Source: Nilaparvata lugens (Eukaryota > Arthropoda > Insecta > Hemiptera > Delphacidae). Taken from it: a stretch of 64,000 nucleotides of DNA. Positions 20,790 through 32,282 of this stretch are shown in pieces. Within the stretch, counting starts at the first letter, position 1. Each line of letters begins with the position of its first letter. Where the stretch lies: assembly GCF_014356525.2 (NCBI RefSeq), contig NC_052505.1, forward strand, positions 4,944,984-5,008,983, read 5' to 3'. Made by a program: the position numbers and the translations under genes. The notes beneath the pieces are model-generated. The model was not told where the DNA came from. It ran no database searches and was given only the letters and a program-made list of their open reading frames with translations.

Positions 20790-23234
20790 TGTAAAGCTCT
20801 TCCTGGGGGAGTCACTCTCACCTCCAAGGATGGGACAATACACGTAGGGTGAATCTTGTACTAAGTCAATGGTGTAGCGGCTATAAATTTTGTAATTGCG
20901 TGCGTGGACGCTGAGTGAACACCAGACTGATTGACTCACTACAAGACTCAATACAATTGTCGGAATCGCGGGAGGCCTAAACGCTCGCTCACCCTTGATT
21001 CTTCTAATGACAAATTGTATAGTGATGAAATTTTTATAAGCAGTGTAGCGATCGCTAAACACTGAAGACGGATACCTTAAAATTATTACCTGTGAAGAAT
21101 GAGCATACAAAATCATACAGGTCGAGCAAAAATCCCGATGTAGATAATTTACGGGACTGCGTCTCTAATAAGTTCTGAAGGATTAAAATACAGTGTTTGA
21201 ACCAAATATCGTTCAGAATATATTTCGAGAACAGAGTCTTGTCGGGTTTTAAGCTCTATTGTAGGAATTTATATGATCTATGGCTGCATCCGCTGTACAA
21301 TTGATGTGTTCGCTCCTAAGTCGAGGTAGGTAACAGATAAAAGCTGATATATGAGCAGGTAAGGACAAAGAATAAATATCTCGATCTGACCCCACTCGCT
21401 ACATCCACTTAGACCTGTTCCAATATCCAGCTTGATTCAATTATTCCAATGATCGTATTCGATCGGTTCTTGATAATATAGAACGTATCAGACACAATAA
21501 TTGACAGGCTTAAGAAATAATCGAACTCAGAAAGCGAATTAACAAAACTGAAATATATTACAATAAAATATGCAATCATACAGTGCAGGTTCAGAAATTG
21601 ATTTACAGGTTGATAATAATTTGGCATTAACAGAATAGTTAAAAAATTTCTTGTGCTTGCATGATACCATGCGTGATTCAACAGAGTTTTACAATTGATA
21701 AAATTTAACAGTTTGAAAAATAGTGAAAAATGAATTATAGAAAATATTTTAAAATGTTCGGGGTCGTGGTTCAGGCAGCGGAGGATAGTCAATCAACTAC
21801 AAATTCTTAGAAATTAAATATGAATAAATTTTAAGCTCTTAATAACTAAAAGCGCTTGTCGGCGTGGCCAATAATTTAACGAAGAAAAATTTATGTTTTT
21901 TCTGCACTGAAATATTTTCGAAGCGTAGATTGGGGCCCCTTATGACTTATAACTCACGTGAAATTCCTTGGTAGTCGTGGTTTTCTTCTTTAGATCAAAA
22001 ATCGTTTGATCGGCGGCAATCCAGGCTTTGGTTTCAGCACGTGGGGAATTTTAATTCAAATATCTCCTTCACCGAATTAAATAAGGGATAATTTACTTTA
22101 AGCTGTTAAATTTATCGATTGATGAAAACAGAAATTTATAAATAACAAATAGATTGGCCTAAAATATCGGCTCACAAATAGAACATTTAAAAATCGAACA
22201 AGAAATTTTACAAATAGGTCTTTGGTAACTATGAAAGAGATCTACACGGTAAGGATTTCAAAAGGGAAGTGCTGCTCTTTTCTCTAAGCTTTTAGGCTAG
22301 ACCTTGCTTCTCAGAATCTCGATGTAATCATTTGCATAAAAATTTGCCATTGGTAGAACGCTTGTGACGTAAACATGACGTCAGTGGCAAGCAGTAGAAT
22401 ACAATTCCTTTAATTACAATAATAATTTAATTTATGTAATTCTTAAAACTGCTTAATCTTATAGACATAGTTCCTCTCATACAATGTACACGTGCTAGTG
22501 TAACTGATAAGGCAGGGTTGGTGTCTGATAATAGATTAACATGTGCTGCCTTCAAACGATCACCGTCTTGGTGCTATTTCTATGCACTGTGATTGGTTTA
22601 GACCTACCAAAGAGATTTAATTACCATGTGGTTCAGTTGAATTAAATTATTAATAAATTAATATTCTTGTACAATTTTCATTAGGTTTGAGATTATTATA
22701 ATTAATTTCTGCCATTTTATCAATAATAGAATTTCATGCTATGACCTATTTAGTTATAATAAGACCTGACGCATAATACAATTTCTTAAATAATAAATAA
22801 TTTCAACAATAATACATACATTTATTTTTTTTATTTGAAATTCTTGATCCTTTATTGATAGTTTTATAATTTTTAGAGATGATATTTTACCTTGCATGAA
22901 AACCGGCATGATATTTGACAATGCTTTGAATCAGTCAGCTGCGTTCGAACTGTTTTAAAAACATCTGATCGATAGTAAACAAAGTGTAACCTCAAAATCA
23001 GTGAGCAATTCGTAAATAATTTGTGCTTTATTCGCAAAATAATTATAATTTTATTGAATAATTTTCCTAGAAAAATATTCAGTACAGAACGGTACTCTTA
23101 TCTAATATACAGTTATTGATAAGTAAGCGTTATCGCTCGGTCGCTAACCATTCCTTTAGCAAATTCTTTCATTTTAAAAGGTAATCACAATTTTTCTCTC
23201 TTTTCATGAGATCTATTTGAAAAATTCATCACAG
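20790..23234 (-). repeat. LTR (5' LTR of the minus-strand element)
   Basis: The second copy. Reading minus, it starts at 23234 and precedes the primer binding site, so it holds the promoter. Confidence 0.92.
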
Positions 23235-23465
23235 TATTTATGTGAGAATTAAGATATAAATGAGATAAATATGATGAAAAAAATGAATAGCAAAAAAGTA
23301 GGCCCAACTAATAACGCCGTAAAATAGTCACATTATAACATAGTGAAATGGATGAGTATTTATGTGAGAATTAAGATATAAATGAGATAAATATGATGAA
23401 AAAAATGAATAGCAAAAAAGTAGGCCCAACTAATAACGCCGTAAAATAGTCACATTATAACATGC
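23235..23465. repeat. 121-bp tandem repeat holding an empty copy of the insertion site
   Basis: The segment starting GTATTTATGTGAGAATTAAG at 23235 is repeated from 23356. Before the second unit is AGTGAAATGGATGAGTATTT, which is the left flank of the LTR element joined to the right flank. It shows the uninterrupted site and confirms the GTAT duplication. Confidence 0.85.
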
Positions 23466-24071
23466 GAAATTTCTATTCTTAAGTCTTGCTGTAAGTTATT
23501 ATCAATGTCAGTAACTCTTTGAAGATGCATTCAAATGTCTGATTTTCAAGTTTGTTGAGTTCTTGAGAACCACAAGTATTTTCTATTGTGTTTGTGCCAA
23601 TTGATTTAAAAGTTATATAAATGCTAGGTTAAAACAGAAATATTTTTTCCAATTTACGAGCTTCTTATGATGTATCTATAACTACTTGTCTTCTCTGAGA
23701 CATGTACAATATAGTCACACGGAGATCATTAATATTGGTCATTACTATGATTATTCCTAGTACAGTTTTTAAGTTATTATCATATTCATAAATACAGCCT
23801 TTATACTGTAGCACAGATGCAAACTTGTCGTGTGTGTGATTGTACAGACTGTGCGTGTAGTTATACAGTTTAGTTATTTATAAGTACACTATTTTCATAC
23901 AATATATATTTTTGATTAGAAAATAATTATTCTCATTAAACTTTGAACTAATCTCGAGTTAGTTTTCATGTTTCTTTCTGGTACATGAATTATTGTACCA
24001 TTGCTTCTAACATGCTTTTTCCTTATAGAGTAATCAACTAATATTCGATTGAATGATTGTCTTTGTTGCAG
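23466..24071. other. Intron without recognised features
   Basis: AT-rich. No gene or clear element is seen before exon E. Confidence 0.4.
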
Positions 24072-24187
24072 GATGAAGAAGGAGCACTCACGTCTCTAGT
24101 GAAGCAACCGTCTTTCTCTTACCTAGCTACTGGTGGCCATTTCATGTATTTACCTGAATATTCATTACCACAGAAATTCATTCAACA
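24072..24187 (+). CDS. Host gene exon E
   Basis: The acceptor TCTTTGTTGCAG ends at 24071 and the donor is CA|GTAAGT, near-perfect. It begins DEEGALTSLVKQPSFSYLAT and continues with an aromatic stretch, HFMYLPEYSLPQ. Its length of 116 leaves phase 2, which does not match the phase-1 entry needed by exon F (28035). A weak alternative donor inside the exon (ACTG|GTGGCC, about 24144) would give phase 1. Otherwise an extra small exon is needed. Confidence 0.82.
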
Positions 24188-24411
24188 GTAAGTTCTATTG
24201 ATAATAATTAAGATAGGTACTATCATACATTTGTATGATAGAATATAAATAAAATTATAAATCTGAGTACCCTTTTCAAAATTATTTAGTCACGACATTA
24301 TTTTTATTTATATTCAAAAGACAATTTGTATGATAGTTAGGATATGATTCAAGTGTAAACACTATTATTATGCTATACTACCATCAACATCAGGTTCAAT
24401 GGAATGTAGAA

Positions 24412-25239
24412 AACTACTCATACACTATTCACAAAATACTTCTGTTAATTGCTTTTTCATTCACTTACGAAATAGTTTCACAAATCTATGCTCGCCCATT
24501 ATTATTACTCTATTGTAGGCCTACTGTTAGAGCAAAGTTTTTTACATGCGGAACTTTGCAATAAAATATAATATAATGGATAATACAATAAGGAATACAA
24601 AATCAGTAGCTGTCGTCTGCTTGCATTCCATTGAGAAATCTTACTTTCAGTGAATAAAACATGTATACAAATTCACTTTCTTGGTAAGGGCTACTCGTAT
24701 TTACATAAAAATTTGAAATCAAAGTACCTACCCTTCTTCAACTTTATTTCATTTTTCACAATGTTTCGATTTTTAAAATGTAATTTCTTTTTTTTTTTAA
24801 GATTACGTCCTAAAGACTCCAGTCATGGACTCCATGACTGGAGTCTTTAGGACGTAATCTTAAAAAAAAAAGAAATTACATTTTAAAATCGAAACATTGT
24901 GAAAATGAAATAAAGTTGAAGAAGGGTAGGTACTTTGATTACAATTTTTATGTAAATACGAGTAGCCTTCACCAAGAAAGTGAATTTGTATACATGTTTT
25001 ATTCACTGAAAGTAAGATTTCTCAATGGAATGCAAGCAGACGACAGCTACTGATTTTGTATTCCTTATTGTATTATCCATTATATTATATTTTATTGCAA
25101 AGTTCCGCATGTAAAAACTTTGCTCTAACAGTAGGCCTACAATAATATAATGATGACGAGCGAGCATAAATTTGTGAAAATATTTCGTAAGTGAATGAAA
25201 AAGCAATTAACAGAAGTATTTTGTGAATAGTGTATGAGG
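24412..25239. repeat. Near-perfect 0.83-kb inverted repeat, 1-base spacer
   Basis: The centre is GACTCCAGTCATGGA-C-TCCATGACTGGAGTC around 24830. The arms are about 410 bases each and pair with few mismatches out to GTTAATTGCTTTTTCATTC (left) and its inverse (right). A transcript would form a long double-stranded hairpin. Confidence 0.9.
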
Positions 25240-25815
25240 GGTTTTAATAATGCCCCTGGAACAATAAGCTCTATATCTGTTTGACTGTTTGAGCAGGTGA
25301 CTTTAAACTTCTTACTAGACGTCTACTCATACATTTTACTTACATCTACATTTCAGCAAACTTTTGGTTGAATCTTAAATGAAACCCCTGATAATGCTGT
25401 AACAACCGAAGCTAGTATATCAAATTGTTTTGATGAATTAGTAGTTTCGACAATAAATCAAGTCGTTTTCATTCAATATATGGATATCTACCACAACAGC
25501 ACAGAAAGTTGAAGTTTGGTTGTTCATAATTTGATTGTATTGGAGGGAGAAGTTGTGCTATTTCTCTATAATAAAAAGGGAAAGGCAATGGTACAGAGTG
25601 TTCGGAAAGTCACTGTGCTCTAAGTGATTCATTTCATAATTTAAAAAATGAACAGTCAATTTTCGAACAGTCATATTATTGTCCATCCCAGCTGAGAAAT
25701 TGTCAGAATTTGCTAAAGGTATTGTCAATACCAGCTGATATTGTTAGTAGCAACTGAGTGAGATATGTGGCAGTTTTTTCCTTGAAACCTGGGTACAGTT
25801 CAACCTAATAGGTGT

Positions 25816-25932
25816 TTCTTAACAAAAATAGGGTAGTATTGACCACGGCATTTAGATGAAAACGGAAGGGGTCACTTAACAAAAATAGGGTAGTATTGAC
25901 CACGGCATTTAGATGAAAACGGAAGGGGTCAC
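25816..25932. repeat. Two-unit tandem repeat, about 57 bp
   Basis: CTTAACAAAAATAGGGTAGT... recurs with the same end ACGGAAGGGGTCAC. Confidence 0.85.
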
Positions 25933-26344
25933 AAAATGTGTGCGCAATGGCCAGCCAGCTAGATTGCGTCATCGCCACCAACCGAGGTAAAAACCTCCAA
26001 AAACACCAATTGGCAATTTATGAAACTTATTTATTAAAGACAGATGATTGGATATAAATAACGTCAGCTATACCGGAAATTTAGCGCGAGGTCTACTGTT
26101 CACAGAACTAATAGTAATAATTCAAAGACTATCAGTCGCCGAAGTTCCGATTATATTTTCCCAATAAAGCATTTTGAAATTTCTTGCATGAAGTCAGATA
26201 ATTCATATTTTCATTTTATGGTGACATTTTCATGTAGGCTAGATCTTCACCACATTAGATATACAAGATGTTTGTATAGTTGTATATGAGAACATTGCCT
26301 ATCAAATTAGCTGGTTTATTAACTCAAAATATATTTATAAAACA

Positions 26345-27000
26345 CTAGCCGTCAGGCTCGCTTCGCTCGCCTTATCCGTCTAGCCAGGGGCTCGGCCACC
26401 TGGACCCCAGACTGGATCGTCTAAAAATAAGATCAGCGGGCTCGCTTCGCTCGCCTGCCTTTTTCATTTGAGCGTCTGAGCATCAGAAAGTCAAAGTACT
26501 TCCTCGCTCGTTTCAATCAACCAAACGCAAAAAACCGCTAATTTTGGGCGTATCTTTGGCGTTATTTCAAATTCCTTCTAACACAACATTATTACACCCC
26601 GTAGTAAATTTGAACATTTTCTGTTCATTTGTTCTCGATAAAGCTGAGAAAGTGCAAAAACGCTGGAAAAACGCTAATTTTGGGCGTATCTTTGACGTTA
26701 TTGCAAATTCATTCTAACACAACATTATTACACCCTAGCTGAGCTTATCTGTACTAAATTTGAACATTTTCTGTTCATTTGTTCTCGATAAAGCTGAGAA
26801 AACGCTGGAAAAACGCTGATTTTGGGCGTATCTTTGGAAAATTCTCCAAATCCGTTCATAGTGCGCCTCTGAAGGGCCAACTGAACATACCTATTAAATT
26901 TGAACGTTTTTGGTCCGGTAGATTTTTAGTTCTGCAAGTGAGTGAGTGAGTCAGTCAGTCAGTCAGTCAGTGAGTGCCATTTCGCTTTTATATACATAGA
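26345..27000 (-). mobile_element. Helitron-like non-autonomous element, copy 1
   Basis: Reading minus, it starts TCTATGTATATAAAAGCG after an A and ends GACGGCTAG before a T. This matches the A-TC...CTAG-T rule for Helitrons. It has GC-rich GCGAGCGAAGCGAGC sequence near its end, inner repeats GTTTTTCCAGCG, and a (TGAG/TCAG)n tract near its start. A typical short 3' hairpin is not obvious, so the class is tentative. Confidence 0.5.
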
Positions 27001-27044
27001 TTCACAAAATATACAAGGATACCTTTAAAAGTGAAGACTACTAC

Positions 27045-27306
27045 CATAGAGAAACAATAGCGTAAGTAGATATCCCATGGTATAGGGCGTTTATGTCGCA
27101 ACTTTCACTGTTATCTCGATAGTTCACGTAGTTTTCTCCCATGCAGCTGTGTGACGCTGGTAGTCTCTCAAATTGTACCGTTCATACACTCTTACCCGGT
27201 ATCAAAACAGTAAAAATCGACAGTAATCGGGTTGAGATAACAGTAAAAGTTGCGACATAAACTTCCTATACCATGGGATATCTTCTTACGCTATTGTTTC
27301 TCTATG
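27045..27306. mobile_element. Foldback MITE, family 5, copy 1
   Basis: Ends CATAGAGAAACAATAGCG and inverse; arms also share GATATCCCATGGTATAGG. A partial second copy follows at 27307-27459. Others: 34825-35328, 42658-42934, 46578-46862, 50850-52262 and 53600-53672. Confidence 0.8.
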
Positions 27307-27530
27307 ACTATAGTCTCACCCCAACAACACAATAAAAACTGACAATAATCGACAGTAATCGGCTTGAGATAACAGCAAAAGTTGCGACATAAATTCCCTA
27401 TACCATGGGATATCTACTTACGCTATTGTTTCTCTATGCTACTACTCACAAAAGTGCTAGACCTTTTTCGTGAATAGAAGTCGGATTCAAAGTGGTATAT
27501 GGACAGACTTCCTATCTGTGTCAAAATTAG

Positions 27531-27600
27531 GAGTTTCAACAGAAGAGAGAAAGGGAGTAGACAGATTTAATACAAAAGTTGTGACTGTTCAGTCTAAATA
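27531..27600 (+). pseudogene. Exon F tandem remnant 0 (partial)
   Basis: A partial copy of the middle of exon F: GAGTTTCAACAGAAGAGAG and then the region matching the ADIRQQL-coding part, with frame damage. It lies about 185 bases before the same position in remnant 1. It has no acceptor and no open frame, so it is a dead copy. Confidence 0.7.
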
Positions 27601-27668
27601 TTGATTTTTTAGTTGTTTTTTTAACCTCATTTATTGAACTTCATTTTATTTCTCTCTTGAAACACTAG

Positions 27669-27795
27669 AACGTCAAAGGTTGAGTGAATTGGAAGCGATG
27701 AGGCGAGTAGAAGAGGAGTTTTAACGGAAGAGAGAAAGGGAGAAGACAGATATAAGACAACAACTGCGATTTTTCAGTTCAAGTCTTGGTTTTTG
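27669..27795 (+). pseudogene. Exon F tandem remnant 1
   Basis: A copy of the exon F start with its own acceptor (ACACTAG ends at 27668). It encodes RQRLSELEAMRRVEEEF and then hits TAA (27722-27724) where exon F has CAA. The rest stays recognisable (KREREKTDIRQQL-like). The stop means inclusion would truncate the protein. Confidence 0.8.
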
Positions 27796-27852
27796 GTTGT
27801 TTTTTGAACCTAATTTATTGAACTTCATCTTATTTCTCTTTTGAAATACTAG

Positions 27853-27962
27853 AACGTCAAAGGTTGAGTGAATTAGAAGAAATGAGGCGTGTTGAAAAGG
27901 AGTTCCAAAGAGAGGGAAAAGGCAGATATACAACAACAGTTGCAGCTATTTAGTCTAAATAT
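27853..27962 (+). pseudogene. Exon F tandem remnant 2
   Basis: Another copy with acceptor AATACTAG ending at 27852. It encodes RQRLSELEEMRRVEKEFQ-like residues; then a deletion of about 8 bases after the FQ codons, relative to exon F, breaks the frame. It is 184 bases after remnant 1 and 182 before exon F. Confidence 0.8.
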
Positions 27963-28034
27963 TTATTTTATTTGGTTGTTTTTAAATCTCATTTATTGAC
28001 TTCCATCACCTCATTTTTCTGTTGGTATCTCTAG

Positions 28035-28272
28035 AACGCCAAAGGTTGAGCGAGTTGGAAGCCATGAGGCGAGTAGAAGAGGAATTTCAACGGAAGAGAG
28101 AGAGGGAGAAGGCGGATATAAGGCAACAACTTCGTCTGTTCAGTCTGAGTCAGGGCAAACGCGACCAGCCAGATGGAGCGGATCCTCCCTCTCCACTACC
28201 GCCCCCTGCTACTCAGGTCTTGTCCGAATTCCAGCAAAGCCGCAGAGAATACAGGGACTACAGGCAGAATAA
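28035..28272 (+). CDS. Host gene exon F (charged helical segment)
   Basis: The acceptor GGTATCTCTAG ends at 28034 and the donor is AATAA|GTGAGT. It enters in phase 1 (two bases complete a codon), then has 78 codons and leaves in phase 2. It encodes a charged helix, RQRLSELEAMRRVEEEFQ and on to ADIRQQLRLF, likely a single helix or short coiled coil. A proline stretch (PPSPLPPP) and a basic-aromatic end (RREYRDYRQN) follow. It is the only intact unit of a four-unit tandem array. Confidence 0.88.
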
Positions 28273-28792
28273 GTGAGTTCAATCATATGATCATATATGT
28301 CTAGTTCTACTTGATTAATTAAATAAATAAATGATCATTTTATTTGTCCACGGACGACTAGCCATACAAATACAGTTGGCCCTTAAAGTTTTTGAAGAAT
28401 TTTGTTTTCAAATTTCATCACATTATTTTCATCTGTAGACATTATTTCTGTTTATATTGCTTTATATTCATAGCTTAAGAAGGCACTGTAGAAGAAAGGG
28501 AAATACTGTATTTGTATTATTTTGTAAAATGGAAGATAAATAAATTGAAAATTTTCTCTTTGGTATTATCTATTTTCTATAATATTTCATTTCATTTATT
28601 CATAGACAATAGATACAATGCAGGTAAAAACAACAGGCATTCGCCCAAAACTGCTTTAAACCTGCACAAATAGGCTACGGTACACATAGGATACCTCTTC
28701 TAAATTTTACTATTCTCTATCCTGTTGTGGAATGTACCTGTCTCATTGATTTTTCCCTACAAATTTCACGAGATTCATTAATGAATTTTTAG
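28273..28792. other. Intron between exons F and G
   Basis: AT-rich; a repeat end with GGCATTCGCCCAAAACTGCT (about 28637-28656) matches the dispersed repeat at 2692 and 63085. Nothing else is seen. Confidence 0.4.
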
Positions 28793-28938
28793 TCATAGGT
28801 CTGGTCACATCGAGCCGGATGTTATTCAAAATGCTGAGCCAAATCATAAACGAGCGATGATCCACCCGCAAGTGGTCTACCAAATGCCAAAGAGCACCCA
28901 GGTCTACGTCAATCCACATCTCCATTCCAATGGCTCAG
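28793..28938 (+). CDS. Host gene exon G
   Basis: The acceptor ATGAATTTTTAG ends at 28792 and the donor is CAG|GTAACA. It enters by completing a codon with one base, then reads 48 codons and leaves in phase 1. It contains HRSGHIEPDVIQNAEPNHKR and then VVYQMPKSTQVYVNPHLH. The phase agrees with both neighbours. Confidence 0.85.
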
Positions 28939-29715
28939 GTAACAACCTTTATCTTTATCTTCATTTATTCTCAGTCATTTTTCTTCATATTATAAAGTTA
29001 TCCAATTTACAGAGAAATATCAATGCTATTATTTAGTCTATCATCAATAATTTTTGTTCATTGAACCAAGTACAGCCTTATCAATAGTTCAACTAATAAA
29101 GCCAGTTACACACAAATAGATTTTGGCCGTTCTTATAGATTCTACCAGTTTGAATGGAGCTTGGCAAATACATGATGTGTGCCGATACACATCATGTGAT
29201 TGCCAAGTTATGTTCAATCTGATAGAATTTATAAGGATGGCAAAATGACCTACAACAGGTAGAAACAGGTCGAATCTATCAATGGCAAAAAAATGGACGT
29301 CCAGAAGTCGATGTGTTTGTGTAGACCATACTGGTATTGGTTTTCAATCCCCACGCTGAACTTCTAATAATTTGTAGAGGACAGAAATATTATTTATGAT
29401 CTACAGTTTTTCAATAGATAGTCAAAGATTCCACTCTTAATTAATGTGATTATTGATTAATTCTGTTTTCATTTTGGAAAAGTTTTTGTTCTATTGATAA
29501 TTATTATGTTCTCCTTTTGAAAAATATTTCTGTTGTATTGATTGTTTATGATCTATAATGATCTACAGTTTTTCAATAGATAGTAAAAGATTCCACTCTT
29601 AATTAATGTGATATCAATTGATTAATTATGTTTTCATTCTGGAAATGATTTTGTTCTATTGATTCTCCCTTTGAAAAATATTGCTGTTCAATTGATTGTT
29701 TATGAATTTTGCCAG
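28939..29715. repeat. Intron between exons G and H: family-3 MITE copy and short tandem repeat
   Basis: 29100-29250 holds a family-3 foldback copy. At 29395-29460 and 29555-29630 the stretch ATGATCTACAGTTTTTCAAT recurs as a local duplication. Confidence 0.55.
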
Positions 29716-29902
29716 GTGTTGGAAGTGATAATGGAGGAGGAGGAGGAGGGGGTGTTGGAGGTGTTTCAACCCCCAGATCTTCATCCTCGGACAATTATCG
29801 AAGGGATTTCGCTCAAGGAGCTCTACCTCACTCTCTGGTCAGTTCTGACTCAGAACTGTCTCAGCCAAATACAAGACCCACGTCTCGTAATCGAAGAAGC
29901 AG
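29716..29902 (+). CDS. Host gene exon H (glycine run)
   Basis: The acceptor AATTTTGCCAG ends at 29715 and the donor is AG|GTAACT. It completes a Gly codon, then encodes VGSDNGGGGGGGVGGVSTPR and a Ser/Arg-rich end (TRPTSRNRRS). The seven-glycine run is encoded mainly by GGA repeats and could be length-variable. It leaves in phase 2, as the next exon needs. Confidence 0.85.
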
Positions 29903-31210
29903 GTAACTATCATTATTTTGCAACTTTTGTAACAGCTTATTCATGTTAATAGTGTATCAAAATCAGCGTGTATGATATGACTGTTGTATGAATCATTTTT
30001 AAGCAAGCTTGAATTCATCCCCAGCTCTGGTTCCACTTCGGATAAATCTTTCGCCTTGCTAAAGATTTCCGTGGAGTGGAACATATGATGAGTCTCTTAA
30101 TGACTAGTTTGTTAGTGGAGACATTCCAGATTAATAATTGTTATTAAACAAAAATCCAAATTAGATGCTGTAAATCACCCCGAAGACTTCTGCTACTGCA
30201 AAATATTGACAACAGGGTAAACAGCTAGATGGAAATTCGATGAGCGCTACTATTCAAAAATTATTTGTCAGCCCCGGGAAATTTATATCCATCTGTAGAC
30301 ATTCCGAATTATTCACTTTCGAAAGGAGTAGTATAGTGGCTTTCATTCTAAGTAAATGCTTGATAAATGTACAGAATCATGTAGGTGCTTTGAATTCAGT
30401 TATTTATTCACATGAATGGATATAAATTATTTATATTTTTCAAATACAAATGTGTGCTGAAATCACAGTCTTTGTTGAAATTAGTTGAATAATTCACCTA
30501 ACTGCACAGAGCTATTCTCAAACTTGTTTACCAGTACATTCTATTATTCTATTATTTTACAAAGGCGACTTCCTAGAAGTATTTTAAGCCTAGGTGATGA
30601 TGATGGGATGAATGATAATACAATGAAGGTAGAGTTATGAATGAATAAAAATTATAGGTTATGCTATCCACTTGAATTGATTCGAGTCCACTTTTCAGTC
30701 CAGAAATGAATAAACTAGAAATTTTGAATTTGATTTGATTAGAAACCAAATGGTGGGCGTGTCAACAAAAAATGTAAACTGTGAATGTTTCATTCAAGAA
30801 AATGTTTCCTGATTTGAAAAATCAAATTTATGAGTTTGGTTGCAGAAAAATAGCTGTTTAGATTCTAAAGAGAATATAATTGAATGAAAGTTCATAATTC
30901 TCATTAAATGTTATATACAGAGTAGGCTAAATTACAAAGAAGTCAATGTCATTGAACAATTTTGTTTTATCTAATCTTGTTGATTTATTGATGAAAACTA
31001 GAATTATTCCTTGAGCACTCACTTTCAAAAATAATACCTATTCGTTTTTCAATATTGCTGAATTGAGATTTCTTTGAAGTTGCTTTCCATGACGAAACAC
31101 TATGAGATTTCTTCATATCTTCATGACAAAAATGAGATTTCTTCTCTCACAGCTCAGAGATTCAATAACTCATGTCTCGGGTTTTCCTTCACATAACAAT
31201 CCGGTACTCA
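29903..31210. other. Intron with a partial foldback-family copy
   Basis: 30130-30300 holds one end of the tRNA-like foldback family. Other parts are AT-rich with nothing recognised. Confidence 0.4.
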
Positions 31211-31605
31211 TTCATTGTACAGAACACTATAATTATAATATAATTATGACCATGGAGGAAAAACTAGGCTGAGACTGTACCATTTCTCAAATTTCATTTT
31301 ATTTATTATTTTTACAAGAGAGGACTGACCGGGAGAGAAAATCTAAGGATGCTCTCTTCCAAATTTAGATTACATTTTGAAATTTCGAAATAGGGTTAAG
31401 ATTTTACTCATTCATTGTACAGAACACTATAATCATATTATAATAATATTAACATTGGGGGAAAACTAGGCTGAAACTGTACCATTTCTCAAATTTCATC
31501 TCATTTATTATTTTTACAAGAGAGGACCGACCGGGAGAGAAAATCTAAGATCCTCTCTTCAAATTTAGATTACATTTTGAAATTTCGAAATAGGGTTAAG
31601 ATTTT
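31211..31605. repeat. Two-unit tandem repeat, about 197 bp
   Basis: ATTCATTGTACAGAACACTA starts both units; they share ACAAGAGAGGAC and AATTTCGAAATAGGGTTAAG. Confidence 0.85.
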
Positions 31606-31909
31606 AATTTTCTGAAATTCAGTCCATTTCCATTTAAAATAATTGCATGTTGAGTAATCATGGATCATTGCTGTCGCTAGTTCATTGCAGGCATGATGCT
31701 TTCATTTTCTGATAAATTTATTCTTCAAACATTTATCACACTCTGTATCTTTATGAGAAATAAATTCATCTACAATTTACACTATGATCAGAGATATTGT
31801 GGGATTTCTCCATATTAAGGTGAAATTTTCAATTTCAATTTATTTTCAAAAAACATAATACACGAATATGAAATACAATATACAACATATTTTGGAATCC
31901 CCCTACTAG

Positions 31910-32282
31910 ACTGAAATAAATAAAATAAAAACGATATTATCAGTTCCACATAATTTATTTGAGCCACTCGAGTGGCTGTTCTGTTTGAAGTTAATTTATT
32001 CGAGTGGCTTGAATAAATTATGTGGAACTGACCAAAGACCTTAAAGGCCTTCCCATTGATAGCTCTTACTTGAAATTGAAGGCCGCCATTGGAGTATTTT
32101 AGCACGAGATATTATACATAATATATTTGTAATATTATAGATTACAAAGGCATTGGTTTGATGGTATCTTATAGGTTGCCCCCTCAATGGCCGATTTCAA
32201 TTCCAAGTACGACACTAGCGCTGCATGTGAGTCTATGCATCTTCAAGGTCTTTGGAACTGACAGTATCGTTTTTATTTCACC
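31910..32282. mobile_element. Foldback element interrupted by the hAT-type MITE
   Basis: Arms CAGTTCCACATAATTTATT and inverse, and outer TGAAATAAATAAAATAAAAA and inverse. The right arm is split at 32033-32254. Confidence 0.65.
32033..32254. mobile_element. hAT-type MITE, copy 2
   Basis: CAAAGACCTT and AAGGTCTTTG ends with GAACTGAC on both sides (32025-32032 and 32255-32262), again 8 bases. Same family as 355-591, without the long AT tracts. Confidence 0.8.

Larger units (their letters stand above)
14416..23234 (-). mobile_element. LTR retrotransposon, LARD-like, antisense in the intron
   Basis: Two direct repeats, 14416-16859 and 20790-23234 (2444 and 2445 bases), start TGTAAAGC and end CATCACA as written. 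Reading minus, they start TGTGATG and end TTTACA, the usual TG..CA. They differ by only a few bases. GTAT flanks the element (14412-14415 and 23235-23238), a 4-bp duplication. Next to the right LTR is an 18-base primer binding site, so transcription runs on the minus strand. The 3.9-kb internal region has one 553-codon ORF and no reverse transcriptase, integrase or protease, so it needs a helper. The near-identical LTRs mean a recent insertion. The 4-bp duplication fits gypsy-like integration. Confidence 0.9.
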
